Source of the DNA: Trinickia symbiotica
Lineage (GTDB): Bacteria > Pseudomonadota > Gammaproteobacteria > Burkholderiales > Burkholderiaceae
DNA length: 64,000 nt
Reading direction: 5' to 3'
Assembly (NCBI RefSeq): GCF_002934455.1
Contig: NZ_PTIR01000001.1
Coordinates: forward strand, 434,001-498,000
This document shows positions 33,049-42,698 of this stretch, piece after piece. The notes under the pieces were generated by a model that saw nothing but the letters and a program-made list of their open reading frames with translations, did no database searches and was not told the origin of the DNA. Position numbers and translations under genes: made by a program. The stretch's first letter is position 1, and each line of letters starts with the position of its first letter.

Positions 33049-35442
33049 TCACTCGACCACTTGCAATTTCGCCACTGCCAGCGCAAGCCACTTCTCGCCG
33101 TGCCGCTTGAACCGCACCTGCGCGCGCGCATCGGCACCGCTGCCCTCGAGCGCGGTGATCGCACCCTCGCCGAACTTCGTGTGGAACACCTGCTGACCGA
33201 CGCGAAAGCCCGTGTCCGCTTCGCGCTGCTCGTTCGCGAACGCGGGCAGCGCGGCCGCGGCACCTTCGGTGGCGGCATAGCCCCCGTAGCTCCCGCCGTA
33301 GCGCCCTTGCTGCCGATCGGGGCGCGCAAACCAGTCGCGCCCCCAGCCCGCATTGTCGGAGCGGCCGCCCCAACGGGCACCCGCCTCCGCCTTCGGCGTC
33401 AGCCATTTCAGCGTTTCCTGCGGCAGTTCGTCGAAAAACCGCGAGCGGATGTTGTAGCGCGTCTGCCCATGCAACATCCGGCTTTGCGCGAACGACAGGT
33501 AGAGCCGCTCCTTCGCGCGCGTGATGGCCACGTACATGAGCCGGCGCTCCTCCTCGAGCCCCTCGGGCTCGATCGCGCTGTTCTCGTGCGGGAATAGACC
33601 TTCTTCGAGCCCGGTGATGAAGACGGCCGTGAATTCGAGCCCCTTCGCCGCGTGGACGGTCATCAGCTGCACGGCGTCTTCGCCGGCCTGCGCCTGGCTT
33701 TCGCCGGCTTCGAGCGACGCATGCGAAAGAAAGCCCGCGAGCGGCGTCATGAGATCGGGATTCTGCGCGGGCTCATCGAGCCCCGGCGCATCGAGCACCG
33801 TCGTCGCGGGATCGCCGGCATCGTCGGGAGAAAAGCCGATTTCGGGCGCGGCGCTCGCCCCGCGGGAGAGCGGTATCGAGCGAGCGGGCGTATCGAGCCC
33901 ATAGCCCTCCTCGCTGACGAACGCCGTCGCCGCGTTGACGAGCTCCTGCAGGTTTTCGAGCCTGTCCTGCCCCTCGCGCTCGCCCTCGTAGAATTCGGCA
34001 AGCCCACTCGTGCGCACGACATATTCGACGGTCTCGGGCAGGCTCATGCGCTCCGTTTCCACGCGCATCTTCGCGATCAGATTCGCGAACGAAGCGAGGC
34101 TCGATCCGGCCTTGCCCGTCACATACGGGATGGCCGCGGCCATCGAACAGTTGTAAAGCCGCGCCGCATCGGCCAATTGCTCGATCGTGCGCGCGCCGAT
34201 GCCGCGCGTCGGAAAATTGACGACGCGCGCGAAAGCCGTATCGTCGTTCCCGTTGTCGATCAGGCGCAAATAGGCGAGTGCATGCTTGATTTCCTGGCGT
34301 TCGAAGAATCGCAAGCCGCCATAGACGCGATAAGGAATCCCGGCACTGACGAGCGTGTGCTCGATCGCGCGCGATTGCGCGTTGCTGCGATAGAGCACCG
34401 CGATCTCGCCGCGCGCCAGGCCCTGGTTCATCAGCGCGCGAATCTCCTCGACGGCCCAGGCTGCTTCCTGCGTATCGGTCGCGGCCTCGTAGACGCGCAC
34501 GGGCTCCCCATGGCCCGCGTCGGTCCGCAAATTCTTGCCGAGCCGGCGCGCGTTGTTCGCGATGAGCTGGTTCGCCGCGTCGAGAATGTACCCGTGGGAG
34601 CGATAGTTCTGCTCGAGCTTGATGAGATGCCGGACGTTGAACTCGCGCTCGAAATCGCGCATGTTGCCGACGTTCGCGCCGCGAAACGCATAGATCGACT
34701 GGTCGTCGTCCCCCACCGCGAAAATCGCGTTCGACGGCCCCGCCAGCAGCTTGAGCCACGCATACTGCAGCTTGTTCGTGTCCTGGAATTCATCGACGAG
34801 GATGTGCTTGAAGCGCGCCTGATAGTGAGCGCGCAGCGGCGCGTGATGGACGAGCAATTCGTAGCAGCGCAACAGCAGTTCGGGGAAATCGACCACCCCC
34901 TCCCTCTGGCACTGCTGCTCGTACGCGCGATAAAGCTCGACGAACTTCTGGTTGAACGTGTCCGACGCGTCGACCTGATCGGGCCGCAGACCCTGTTCCT
35001 TCGCGTTGTTGATGAAATATTGCAGGTTCTTCGGCGGATACTTTTCGTCGTCGACGCCGAGGCCCTTCATGAGTCGCTTGATCGCCGAGAGTTGATCGGC
35101 CGTATCGAGAATCTGGAACGTCGCGGGCAAGCCGGCGTCACGGTGATGCGCGCGCAGCATCCGGTTGCAAAGGCCGTGGAACGTGCCGATCCACATGCCG
35201 CGCGTATCGATCGGCAACAAGGCCGTGAGCCGCCCCATCATTTCGCGGGCGGCCTTGTTCGTGAACGTCACGGCGAGCACCGTCGCCGGTGTGGCGAACC
35301 GCTGCTGGATCAGCCAGGCGATCCGCGTGATCAGCACACGCGTCTTGCCGCTGCCGGCGCCGGCCAGAATCAGCGCCGGCTCGTTCGGCAACGTGACGGC
35401 GGCAAGTTGTTCGGGGTTGAGATTGGCGAGCAGATCGGGCAT
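33049..35442 (-). CDS. uvrD: UvrD/Rep-type ATP-dependent DNA helicase
   Basis: A 797-residue superfamily 1A helicase acting in nucleotide excision and mismatch repair. Motifs seen in order are I AGAGSGKT (about 32), Ia AVTFTNKAAREM, II DEFQDTN (about 225), III GDDDQSIYAFRGA, IV EQNYRS, V LMTVHAAKGLEF and VI ERRLMYVAITRAKERLYL. A Tudor-like tail (GQQVFHTKFGEGAITALEG) is typical of UvrD. ATG at 35442 begins MPDLLANLNPEQ, the family start, and an upstream ATG-like codon at 35475 is not needed. It is divergent from valS. Confidence 0.96.
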   Translation of the reverse strand: MPDLLANLNPEQLAAVTLPNEPALILAGAGSGKTRVLITRIAWLIQQRFATPATVLAVTFTNKAAREMMGRLTALLPIDTRGMWIGTFHGLCNRMLRAHHRDAGLPATFQILDTADQLSAIKRLMKGLGVDDEKYPPKNLQYFINNAKEQGLRPDQVDASDTFNQKFVELYRAYEQQCQREGVVDFPELLLRCYELLVHHAPLRAHYQARFKHILVDEFQDTNKLQYAWLKLLAGPSNAIFAVGDDDQSIYAFRGANVGNMRDFEREFNVRHLIKLEQNYRSHGYILDAANQLIANNARRLGKNLRTDAGHGEPVRVYEAATDTQEAAWAVEEIRALMNQGLARGEIAVLYRSNAQSRAIEHTLVSAGIPYRVYGGLRFFERQEIKHALAYLRLIDNGNDDTAFARVVNFPTRGIGARTIEQLADAARLYNCSMAAAIPYVTGKAGSSLASFANLIAKMRVETERMSLPETVEYVVRTSGLAEFYEGEREGQDRLENLQELVNAATAFVSEEGYGLDTPARSIPLSRGASAAPEIGFSPDDAGDPATTVLDAPGLDEPAQNPDLMTPLAGFLSHASLEAGESQAQAGEDAVQLMTVHAAKGLEFTAVFITGLEEGLFPHENSAIEPEGLEEERRLMYVAITRAKERLYLSFAQSRMLHGQTRYNIRSRFFDELPQETLKWLTPKAEAGARWGGRSDNAGWGRDWFARPDRQQGRYGGSYGGYAATEGAAAALPAFANEQREADTGFRVGQQVFHTKFGEGAITALEGSGADARAQVRFKRHGEKWLALAVAKLQVVE

Positions 35443-35544
35443 TCGGAGAGCGGATAAGCGGGGCGCGGCGCCCATTATACGGCGCGATGCCGCGCGAAGC
35501 CCTTGGCCGAACGGCCGACCCGGCTCATGCGGGCTCCGGGCGCT

Positions 35545-35550
35545 TATAAT
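35545..35550 (+). promoter_or_regulatory. -10 element of valS
   Basis: A perfect TATAAT about 60 bases before the valS start. The 16-18 base upstream positions give no good -35, so this is a candidate only. Confidence 0.45.
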
Positions 35551-35608
35551 TCAAGGTTTCGACGCATTTTTCACGATCTTTATACGCATCTTTCGGCGGA
35601 TTTGAACC

Positions 35609-38476
35609 ATGAGCGACACCACGCTGGCGAAGAGTTTCGAGCCTCTGACGATCGAGGCCTATTGGGGTCCCGAATGGGAGAAACGCGGCTACGCCGCCCC
35701 GAAGTTCGAGCCGGGCCGCCCCAGCTTCTCGATCCAGTTGCCGCCGCCGAACGTCACCGGCACGCTGCACATGGGCCACGCGTTCAACCAGACGATCATG
35801 GACGGCCTGACGCGCTACCACCGGATGCTCGGCGACAACACGCTCTGGCTGCCCGGCACCGATCACGCGGGCATCGCGACGCAGATCGTCGTCGAGCGGC
35901 AGCTCGACAAGGCGGGCGTCTCGCGGCACGACCTCGGCCGCGACAAGTTCCTCGAACGCGTCTGGGAGTGGAAGCGCGAATCGGGCTCGACGATCACGGG
36001 CCAGGTCCGGCGGCTCGGCGCCTCGATCGACTGGTCGCGCGAGTACTTCACGATGGACGAGAAGATGTCTAAAGTCGTCGTCGAAGTGTTCGTGCGCCTT
36101 TATGAGCAAGGGCTCATCTATCGCGGCAAGCGGCTCGTGAATTGGGACCCGGTCCTGCTCACGGCCGTATCCGATCTCGAAGTGGTGAGCGAAGAAGAGA
36201 ACGGCCACCTCTGGCACATCCGCTATCCGCTCGCCGAGGGCAGCGGACACCTGACGGTCGCGACGACGCGCCCTGAAACGATGCTCGGCGACGTCGCCGT
36301 GATGGTCCATCCGGAAGACGATCGTTATCGCCATCTCGTCGGCAAGCGTGTGAAACTGCCGCTCACGGATCGCGAAATCCCGATCATTGCCGACGACTAC
36401 GTCGATCGCGAATTCGGCACGGGCGTCGTGAAAGTGACGCCCGCGCATGACTTCAACGACTACCAGGTCGGCCAGCGCCACGGTCTGCCGCAGATCGAGA
36501 TCCTCACACTCGACGCGAAAATCAACGACAACGCACCCGCCGCTTACCGGGGGCTCGACCGGTTCGAGGCCAGAAAGCGGGTCGTCGCCGATCTCGAGGC
36601 GCAAGGCGTCCTCGAATCGGTGCAGCCGCATAAGCTCATGGTGCCGCGCGGCGACCGCACAGGGGTCGTGATCGAGCCGATGCTCACGGATCAGTGGTTC
36701 GTCGCAATGAGCAAGCCGGCGCCCGAAGGGACCTTCCACCCGGGCCAGTCGATCGCCGAGCGCGCGCTCGAAGTGGTGCGGCATGGCGAGATCGAATTCG
36801 TACCCGAGAACTGGACGGCCACTTACTATCAGTGGCTCGAAAACATTCAGGATTGGTGCATCTCGCGCCAGCTCTGGTGGGGCCATCAAATCCCGGCCTG
36901 GTATGGCGAGAGCGGCGAGGTGTTCGTCGCGCGCACCGAGGACGAGGCGCGCGCGCAAGCCGCCGCGCGTGGCTACACGGACGCATTGAGGCGTGACGAG
37001 GATGTGCTCGACACCTGGTTCTCGTCGGCGCTCGTGCCGTTCTCGTCGCTCGGCTGGCCGGCGCAGACGAAGGATCTCGAATGCTTCCTGCCGTCGTCCG
37101 TGCTCGTGACGGGCTTCGACATCATCTTCTTCTGGGTCGCGCGCATGATCATGATGACGACCCACTTCACGGACCGGGTACCGTTCCATACGGTGTACGT
37201 GCACGGCCTCGTGCGTGATCACGAAGGCCAGAAGATGTCGAAGAGCAAGGGCAATACGCTCGATCCGATCGACATCGTCGACGGCATCGAGCTCGAAGCG
37301 CTGGTCGCCAAGCGCACGACGGGTCTCATGAATCCGAAGCAAGCGAGCTCGATCGAGAAGAAGACGCGCAAGGAGTTCCCGAACGGCATCCCCTCTTTCG
37401 GAACCGATGCGCTGCGCTTCACGATGGCATCGATGGCGACGCTCGGGCGCAACGTCAACTTCGATCTCGCGCGCTGCGAGGGCTACCGCAACTTCTGCAA
37501 CAAGCTCTGGAACGCGACACGCTTCGTGCTGATGAACTGTGAGGGACACGACTGCGGCTTCAGCAAGCCGGGGCCGTGCGCGCCTGGCGATTGCGGACCG
37601 GGCGGCTACACGGATTTCTCGCAGGCGGACCGCTGGATCGTCTCGCTGCTGCAGCGCGTGGAGGCCGAAGTCGAGAAAGGGTTTGCCGACTACCGCTTCG
37701 ACAACGTCGCCAACGCCATCTACAAGTTTGTCTGGGACGAGTACTGCGATTGGTACGTCGAGCTCGCCAAGGTCCAATTGACGAACGGCACGCCCGAGCA
37801 GCAGCGTGCCACGCGCCGCACGCTCTTGCGCGTGCTCGAGACCGTTCTGCGTCTTGCCCATCCGATCATTCCGTTCATTACCGAGGCGCTCTGGCAAAAG
37901 GTTGCACCGCTTACGGACGCATGGCCGCAAGACGCTGCCGAGGGCGCGGCGTCGATCATGGTGCAGCGCTATCCGCGCGCGGAACAGAAAAAGATCGACG
38001 AGGCGGCCGAGCGCTGGGCCGACGAGCTCAAGGCCGCGATCGATGCGTGCCGCAACCTGCGCGGCGAGATGAGCCTCTCGCCGGCGACGAAGGTACCGCT
38101 GCTCGTGCATGGCAACGCCGAGGCATGGCGCACGTTCGCGCCGTACGCGCAAGCGCTCGCGCGGCTATCGGAAGTGCGGGTCATCGCCGACGAAGCCACG
38201 CTCGATGCCGAAGCGCATGGCGCACCGATCGCGATTGCCGGTTCAGATAAGCTCGTCCTGAAGGTCGAGATCGACGTGGCCGCCGAGCGCGAACGGCTAG
38301 GCAAGGAAATTGCTCGTCTCGATGCCGAGATCGCCAAATGTGCGGCAAAGCTCGGAAATGAGGCATTTGTCGCAAAAGCACCGGCTGCGGTCGTGGAGCA
38401 GGAGCAGAAAAGGCTGTCACAATACCGCGATACTGTCGCCAAGCTGAGCGCGCAGCTGGCACGGTTGCCCGCATAA
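35609..38476 (+). CDS. valS: valyl-tRNA synthetase
   Basis: A 955-residue class I synthetase charging tRNA-Val. HIGH-type motif is [14 protein letters not shown] (about residue 50) and KMSKS motif [10 protein letters not shown] (about 540). An editing domain lies between them ([17 protein letters not shown]), and the C-terminal coiled coil (about 880-955) is typical of ValRS. Length agrees with proteobacterial ValS. ATG at 35609 follows a plausible leader. galU begins 74 bases after the stop on the same strand. Confidence 0.98.
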   Translation: MSDTTLAKSFEPLTIEAYWGPEWEKRGYAAPKFEPGRPSFSIQLPPPNVTGTLHMGHAFNQTIMDGLTRYHRMLGDNTLWLPGTDHAGIATQIVVERQLDKAGVSRHDLGRDKFLERVWEWKRESGSTITGQVRRLGASIDWSREYFTMDEKMSKVVVEVFVRLYEQGLIYRGKRLVNWDPVLLTAVSDLEVVSEEENGHLWHIRYPLAEGSGHLTVATTRPETMLGDVAVMVHPEDDRYRHLVGKRVKLPLTDREIPIIADDYVDREFGTGVVKVTPAHDFNDYQVGQRHGLPQIEILTLDAKINDNAPAAYRGLDRFEARKRVVADLEAQGVLESVQPHKLMVPRGDRTGVVIEPMLTDQWFVAMSKPAPEGTFHPGQSIAERALEVVRHGEIEFVPENWTATYYQWLENIQDWCISRQLWWGHQIPAWYGESGEVFVARTEDEARAQAAARGYTDALRRDEDVLDTWFSSALVPFSSLGWPAQTKDLECFLPSSVLVTGFDIIFFWVARMIMMTTHFTDRVPFHTVYVHGLVRDHEGQKMSKSKGNTLDPIDIVDGIELEALVAKRTTGLMNPKQASSIEKKTRKEFPNGIPSFGTDALRFTMASMATLGRNVNFDLARCEGYRNFCNKLWNATRFVLMNCEGHDCGFSKPGPCAPGDCGPGGYTDFSQADRWIVSLLQRVEAEVEKGFADYRFDNVANAIYKFVWDEYCDWYVELAKVQLTNGTPEQQRATRRTLLRVLETVLRLAHPIIPFITEALWQKVAPLTDAWPQDAAEGAASIMVQRYPRAEQKKIDEAAERWADELKAAIDACRNLRGEMSLSPATKVPLLVHGNAEAWRTFAPYAQALARLSEVRVIADEATLDAEAHGAPIAIAGSDKLVLKVEIDVAAERERLGKEIARLDAEIAKCAAKLGNEAFVAKAPAAVVEQEQKRLSQYRDTVAKLSAQLARLPA

Positions 38477-38550
38477 CGCAGGGTAGAAGAGTCATATATT
38501 CCAACCGAGCATTCGACACGACTGAGCAATCGACAAACCAGGGTAATGCC

Positions 38551-39432
38551 ATGCTAAAAGTGACCAAGGCAGTCTTCCCCGTGGCCGGTCTCGGCACACG
38601 GTTTCTTCCCGCCACCAAGGCGAGTCCCAAGGAGATGCTGCCGATCGTCGACAAGCCGCTGATCCAGTACGCCGTCGAGGAGGCGATGTCGGCCGGCATC
38701 ACCGAAATGATTTTCGTGACGGGACGCAGCAAGCGGGCAATCGAGGATCACTTCGACAAGTCCTATGAGATCGAGGCCGAGCTCGAGGCGCGCGGCAAGG
38801 AGCGGCTGCTCGAACTCGTGCGCAGCATCAAGCCGAGCCACGTTGACTGTTTCTATGTGCGCCAGCCCGAAGCGCTTGGGCTCGGTCACGCGGTGCTCTG
38901 CGCCGAGAAGCTCGTCGGCGACAATCCGTTCGCCGTGATACTCGCCGACGACTTGCTCTATGCCGTGCCGAGCGTCATGAAGCAGATGGTCGACGTTTTC
39001 GATCACTACCACAGCTCCGTCATCGGTGTCGAAGAGATCCCGCCGCAGGAAACGAAGTCGTACGGCATCGTCGATGGTAAGGAATGGGAAGACGCCATCA
39101 TCAAGATGTCGGGCATCGTCGAGAAGCCGGCGCCCGACGTGGCGCCGTCGAACCTCGGCGTGGTAGGCCGCTATGTGCTTAAGCCGCGCATCTTCGAGCA
39201 TCTGCGCTCGATCAAGCCCGGCGCGGGCGGCGAGCTTCAGCTGACCGACGCGATCCAGTCGCTGCTCTCCGATGAGCAAGTGCTGGCTTATAAGTATCAC
39301 GGCACGCGTTTCGATTGCGGCAGCAAGCTCGGCTACCTGAAAGCGACGGTCGAGTTCGCGTTGCGCCACCCCGAAGTCTCGGAAGATTTCGCGAACTACC
39401 TGCGCACGCGTGCGCCCGTAATGGATAGCTGA
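38551..39432 (+). CDS. galU: UTP-glucose-1-phosphate uridylyltransferase
   Basis: A 293-residue nucleotidyltransferase that makes UDP-glucose for envelope polysaccharides and trehalose. Signature VFPVAGLGTRFLPATKASPKEMLP at the N-terminus includes the nucleotide-binding loop. Other conserved parts are VRQPEALGLGHAVLCA, the metal-site Asp in FAVILADDLLY, and the C-terminal GTRFDCGSKLGYLKATVEFAL. Full length. Confidence 0.97.
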   Translation: MLKVTKAVFPVAGLGTRFLPATKASPKEMLPIVDKPLIQYAVEEAMSAGITEMIFVTGRSKRAIEDHFDKSYEIEAELEARGKERLLELVRSIKPSHVDCFYVRQPEALGLGHAVLCAEKLVGDNPFAVILADDLLYAVPSVMKQMVDVFDHYHSSVIGVEEIPPQETKSYGIVDGKEWEDAIIKMSGIVEKPAPDVAPSNLGVVGRYVLKPRIFEHLRSIKPGAGGELQLTDAIQSLLSDEQVLAYKYHGTRFDCGSKLGYLKATVEFALRHPEVSEDFANYLRTRAPVMDS

Positions 39433-39468
39433 CGTCGAGAGCCCCGGGGGGCAGCGTGCCCGCCGGGG

Positions 39469-39505
39469 CGCTCGAGCGTGACTCGCATCACTGAACGCTC
39501 GAGCG
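39469..39505. terminator. 11-bp inverted repeat between galU and an outer-membrane protein gene
   Basis: CGCTCGAGCGT (39469-39479) and ACGCTCGAGCG (39495-39505) form perfect arms around a 15-base loop between two convergent genes (stops at 39432 and 39525). No T-run follows on either strand, so it is either a non-canonical terminator or a binding site. Each arm also contains its own 10-base palindrome. Confidence 0.45.
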
Positions 39506-39524
39506 AAAGACGAACGGCGCGCGC

Positions 39525-40190
39525 TTAGAATCGATAGGTCACGCCGACCTTCACGATCGGATAAATGTGGTACCGCTGGACCTTGTTGCGCAGGTCCTGC
39601 TCTTCCGCATCGACGTTCGCCTGTCCCGCCGCCGTCGCGATCGTGGCGGGCACATCGAAGTCCACATGCGGCTTGCCATAGGCGATACCCGCATCGAAGA
39701 ACATTCCCCACCCTCTCGTCGCACGCGGCGAATGCCCGAAGCCTAGGCCGATGTAAGGCCGCAGCGTCGGAAAGGTCGCCTTCGCATGAATCTGCTGGCC
39801 TTGCGCCGAAACGGTCTGCCCGTTGATCGTATAGGTGCCCGACATGGCCTGTGCCGTCGCGTCGACGTTATCGCCGCCGATCAGCACGCCCGCGGTGAGC
39901 CGGAACGGTACCACGCTCGGGGCCGGAAAGAAGTCGGCATAAAGTCCGGCGTGATAGAGAGTGAGCGTCGCATCGTAGTGCAGATCGCCTGCATTGAAGC
40001 TGTGCGAGAGTGCGAAGCCGTTGAACTCCGCGCGGGCGTTGAACATCGAGCTCAGCACATGGCCGTAGCCGATACCCACGCCCTCGGTGCCGACCTGCCC
40101 ATAAATTTCCTGCGTCACCTGCGCGTGCGCAACCGACGCGCTTGCCAACGCCACCACCCCAGCGGCAACGGCACCCATCCACTTCTTCAT
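39525..40190 (-). CDS. outer-membrane beta-barrel protein, family uncertain
   Basis: A 221-residue secreted protein. The signal peptide is MKKWMGAVAAGVVALASASVAHA. Alternating aromatic strands (FNARAEFNGFALSHSF, YDATLTLYHAGLYADFFP) and the C-terminal Phe (VGVTYRF) mark an eight-stranded outer-membrane barrel. I do not recognise a named family. It is of the general OmpW/OmpA-barrel size. ATG at 40190 has AAGGAAA upstream. Confidence 0.8.
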   Translation of the reverse strand: MKKWMGAVAAGVVALASASVAHAQVTQEIYGQVGTEGVGIGYGHVLSSMFNARAEFNGFALSHSFNAGDLHYDATLTLYHAGLYADFFPAPSVVPFRLTAGVLIGGDNVDATAQAMSGTYTINGQTVSAQGQQIHAKATFPTLRPYIGLGFGHSPRATRGWGMFFDAGIAYGKPHVDFDVPATIATAAGQANVDAEEQDLRNKVQRYHIYPIVKVGVTYRF

Positions 40191-40543
40191 TGGTCGTTTC
40201 CTTGATCTTGATGGATCGTGCGCCACGGCGTGATGCCGGGCGCCGGTCGTGAGCACCGGTCGTGCGCACCGGTCGTGCGCACCGATCGCGGATCACCCGC
40301 GGCACCGCGTAAGCGGGTGCATCTCGGCAGACGGCGCCCAAAGCCCGTTAACGGCCGGTGCAACGCCAGCTTTAACGGGACCGTATCCGCGCGAAGGGAA
40401 TTTCCCGGACGATTCGAATGAGGGAGCCCCGGAAAGGGCGCTCCGACCTGGGCCGAGCTTGGTTTGGGAAATCGACTGGAAGCCGCGCGGACGTCGGTCG
40501 CTACCGGAGCATCCGCGCGGGCCGAAGGGGTGCCTGGCCGCGG
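40191..40543. other. intergenic region with tandem repeats
   Basis: About 350 bases between the outer-membrane protein start and the stop of the TusA-like gene. It contains a 13-base tandem repeat (40243-40291) and a small GGGAA-T-TTCCC palindrome near 40396. No gene is supported. Confidence 0.5.
40243..40291. repeat. 13-bp tandem repeat, about 3.7 copies
   Basis: Units CCGGTCGTGAGCA, CCGGTCGTGCGCA, CCGGTCGTGCGCA and a partial CCGATCGCGGA stand head to tail, about 55-100 bases upstream of the outer-membrane protein start. Copy number could vary by slippage and alter spacing of an upstream control site. Confidence 0.7.
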
Positions 40544-40774
40544 TCAGCGACGACGCATGAGAAAGACGAACGTCTTGTCGGACGTAGTCGAGCTCTCGAC
40601 AATTTCGTTGCCCGTTTGCTTGGCAAACGCCGCAAAGTCGCGCTGAGAGCCCGGATCGGTAGCGAGCACCTTCAGGATTTGGCCGCTTTGCATGTCGGCG
40701 AGCGCTTTTTTGGCGCGCAGAATCGGCAGCGGGCAGTTGAGTCCGCGCGCATCGACTTCCTTGTGAATTTCCAT
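40544..40774 (-). CDS. TusA-family sulfurtransferase
   Basis: A 76-residue SirA/TusA-like protein. The sulfur-carrying Cys14 is in the family motif GLNCPLPILRAKKAL, and FCxxTGN-like FAKQTGNEIVE follows. TusA proteins relay persulfide sulfur for tRNA thiolation and other thio-cofactors in the cytoplasm. The full family length is present. ATG at 40774. No partner genes lie nearby. Confidence 0.9.
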   Translation of the reverse strand: MEIHKEVDARGLNCPLPILRAKKALADMQSGQILKVLATDPGSQRDFAAFAKQTGNEIVESSTTSDKTFVFLMRRR

Positions 40775-40913
40775 CGGCGATCGACCTTCGAGGAGAGACT
40801 TGCCGCTGCACCGAAAACTGACGGTTGGCGCGGTAAGAACGAACCGTTAATTTTACCGCAGGCACGTGCACCGCGCCGGCACAGCTGGCCGGCCGCTCAC
40901 GGAACAGCTCAGA

Positions 40914-41204
40914 TCAACCCTCCGAGGGGCGCAGGCGATGCGTCCGGAGCCAATCATGCAGTGCGTCGTTCATCCGCGTTTGCCAACCTTCACCGCTCGC
41001 GCGAAAGCGCTCGATGATGTCCGCGTCATATCGGATCGTCACGGAGACCTTCGGGTTGGCGAGCTTAGGCCGTCCGCCGCGCGGCTTCATTTGAGCGAAT
41101 TCCTCGTCGGATGGGATGTACGTGTCCGGGTCTTCTGCGATGCCGCGCAAGATCGCAGCGTCTTCTTCTGGGGTGTTACGAATTAGCTTGCGTTGCGTGC
41201 TCAT
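40914..41204 (-). CDS. brnA: BrnA-type antitoxin
   Basis: A 96-residue protein with the BrnA pattern. The N-terminal toxin-binding part includes TPEEDAAILRGIAEDPDTYIPS and the C-terminal ribbon-helix-helix DNA-binding part is VTIRYDADIIERFRASGEGWQTRMNDAL. ATG at 41204 (MSTQRKL) lies inside the end of brnT and overlaps it by 29 bases, the usual arrangement for this type II system. BrnA neutralises BrnT and represses the operon. An ATG at 41213 is an alternative start. Confidence 0.9.
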   Translation of the reverse strand: MSTQRKLIRNTPEEDAAILRGIAEDPDTYIPSDEEFAQMKPRGGRPKLANPKVSVTIRYDADIIERFRASGEGWQTRMNDALHDWLRTHRLRPSEG

Positions 41205-41457
41205 AGCGATCAATCTCCCTGTTGCTGGCTCTGCGTAGGCTGATTACCCGAAATGTGCAGCCTCGCTGAGTGAACACGATGCAGTGCACCCGGCCATCGA
41301 TCGGGTAGTAGCCAACCTCCCGCAGTTCGCCATAATCGCGTCGGCAGTCTGGTCTAGACCAAACTGCCGAGCAATCGATGACCTCAGCGAGCGACAGTGG
41401 AACACCATGCTTGCGCCGGTTGGCCTCGCTCTTTCGTTCGTCAAACTCGACATTTAT
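41176..41457 (-). pseudogene. brnT: BrnT-type toxin frame without a canonical start codon
   Basis: Translating the minus strand from 41457 gives 93 residues with the whole BrnT family pattern: VEFDERKSEANRRKHGV, then DCRRDYGELREVGYYPIDG, then RVISLRRASNREIDRYEHA. BrnT is a ribonuclease toxin. The frame is intact to TAA at 41176 and overlaps brnA as expected. However, the codon where ATG should stand is ATA (41455-41457). No in-frame ATG, GTG or TTG occurs from there back through about 41530. The only nearby ATG (41453) is in another frame. Either the start codon has mutated and the toxin is silent, or a rare start codon is used. Confidence 0.8.
41341..41370. repeat. 30-bp near-perfect palindrome inside brnT
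   Basis: The left half starts TCGGCAGTCTGGTCT and the right half mirrors it, AGACCAAACTGCCGA. 28 of 30 positions are self-complementary. The centre is GGTCTAGACC. It codes for residues about 30-39 of BrnT. Confidence 0.75.
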
Positions 41458-41567
41458 GATGTTACCGTAGTTACAAAAACCCGTAAAGGTACGAGTTCCG
41501 AAACTACGCGAGTCGCAGAACGACGTGTGCAGCCCTGCGCGCGTCTAAGACGAATTAACTGGAATGA

Positions 41568-42653
41568 CTAGAGTGCGATCGGCTGACCGCTAGCCAGCGC
41601 CTCGCGCAGCGCGCGGCCGATACGGGTCGCCTCGAGCGCGTCGGCCAGCGTCGCGCCAATTTGCGCATCGTCGTGAGGGAGATTCGCGCCGCCTGCCTGC
41701 ACTTGTGCCTTCTGCCGGCGCTGCCGGACCGATTCCACGAACGCCTGCGCCTCGCGCAGGAACGCCTCCTCGAAGCGCTCGAAGAACGTCGGTGTGCACT
41801 CGTTCCTGATCCCGTCGGCATCGTAGATATCGACGCGGTTCGCCCGCGGATAATGGCCGATCGCCAGCGCCCCCGCCGTACCGATCACCTCACTGTGCGT
41901 ATCGTTGCCGTGCGCCATCGTCCGTGACGCATAGAACACGGCGAGCCGCCCGCCCTCGAACTCGACCACCGCGACGCCATTATCGACATCGCCACACTCG
42001 CGCAGTCCCTCGTGCAAAGCGATCGTCCCGGTTGCATAGACGCGCGTGGCGCGCGCATTGCCGAAGAACCAGCGCGCCACGTCGATGTCATGAACGGTGC
42101 AGTCGAGAAAGATGCCGCCCGAAGTCGGCGCGAAACGGACGAAGAATCCTTCCGGATCGTTCTTGTCCGTCGTTTGCGAGCGGATCATGAACGGCCGCCC
42201 GATCGCGCCGGCGGCCATCTTCTCGTAGGCATCGACATAGCTCGGATCGAAACGGCGCATGAAACCGATCGTCGCCTGCAAATGCGGATATTCGCGCGCG
42301 ACGGCAAGCACACGTTCGCATTCGGCGACGTCGAGCGAAAGCGGCTTCTCGCAGAACACATGCTTGCCCGCGCGCAAAGCCGCCACGATCTGCTCCGCAT
42401 GGAGAGACGACGGTGTGACGAGCCAGACCGCATCGATGTCGCGATCGGCCAGCAACGCTTCGTACTCCTCATAAATGCGCGGCTCCGGCAGTGCCTCGCG
42501 CGCCCATGTGCGCTCCTCGTCGACCGGACTGCATGCCGCGGCGAGCACCGCGCCCGGCACACGGTACGCAATATTCATCGCATGCCGCTTGCCCAGGCGG
42601 CCGAGCCCCACCACGCCGATTCGCACGGGCGCGCGCTTGGCTGACGTCGTCAT
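41568..42653 (-). CDS. Gfo/Idh/MocA oxidoreductase, inositol dehydrogenase-like
   Basis: A 361-residue NAD(P)-dependent dehydrogenase. Rossmann motif GVVGLGRLGKRH, catalytic EKP Lys in FCEKPLSLDVAE, and the His/Asp pair in DCTVHDIDVARWF are all present. By context it oxidises an inositol isomer (myo- or scyllo-inositol to inosose). It differs from the neighbour at 42699 and may handle a different isomer. It is the third gene of the minus-strand arm (rpiR, iolG, this gene), 45 bases after iolG. The substrate is inferred, not shown. Confidence 0.85.
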   Translation of the reverse strand: MTTSAKRAPVRIGVVGLGRLGKRHAMNIAYRVPGAVLAAACSPVDEERTWAREALPEPRIYEEYEALLADRDIDAVWLVTPSSLHAEQIVAALRAGKHVFCEKPLSLDVAECERVLAVAREYPHLQATIGFMRRFDPSYVDAYEKMAAGAIGRPFMIRSQTTDKNDPEGFFVRFAPTSGGIFLDCTVHDIDVARWFFGNARATRVYATGTIALHEGLRECGDVDNGVAVVEFEGGRLAVFYASRTMAHGNDTHSEVIGTAGALAIGHYPRANRVDIYDADGIRNECTPTFFERFEEAFLREAQAFVESVRQRRQKAQVQAGGANLPHDDAQIGATLADALEATRIGRALREALASGQPIAL

Positions 42654-42698
42654 CGTCTCACTCCTCGTCTTGTCTCTCGCCTTCCGGCGCGATGGATC

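Noticed and set aside
41459-41487. Promoter-like TTTACG-N17-TAACAT on the minus strand before brnT
   Set aside because: Its predicted transcript start would fall after the ATA codon, so it cannot drive the full toxin frame. The match to consensus is also only moderate.
41284-41571. Plus-strand frame opposite brnT
   Set aside because: It has no recognisable protein character, while the minus strand encodes a clear BrnT pattern.
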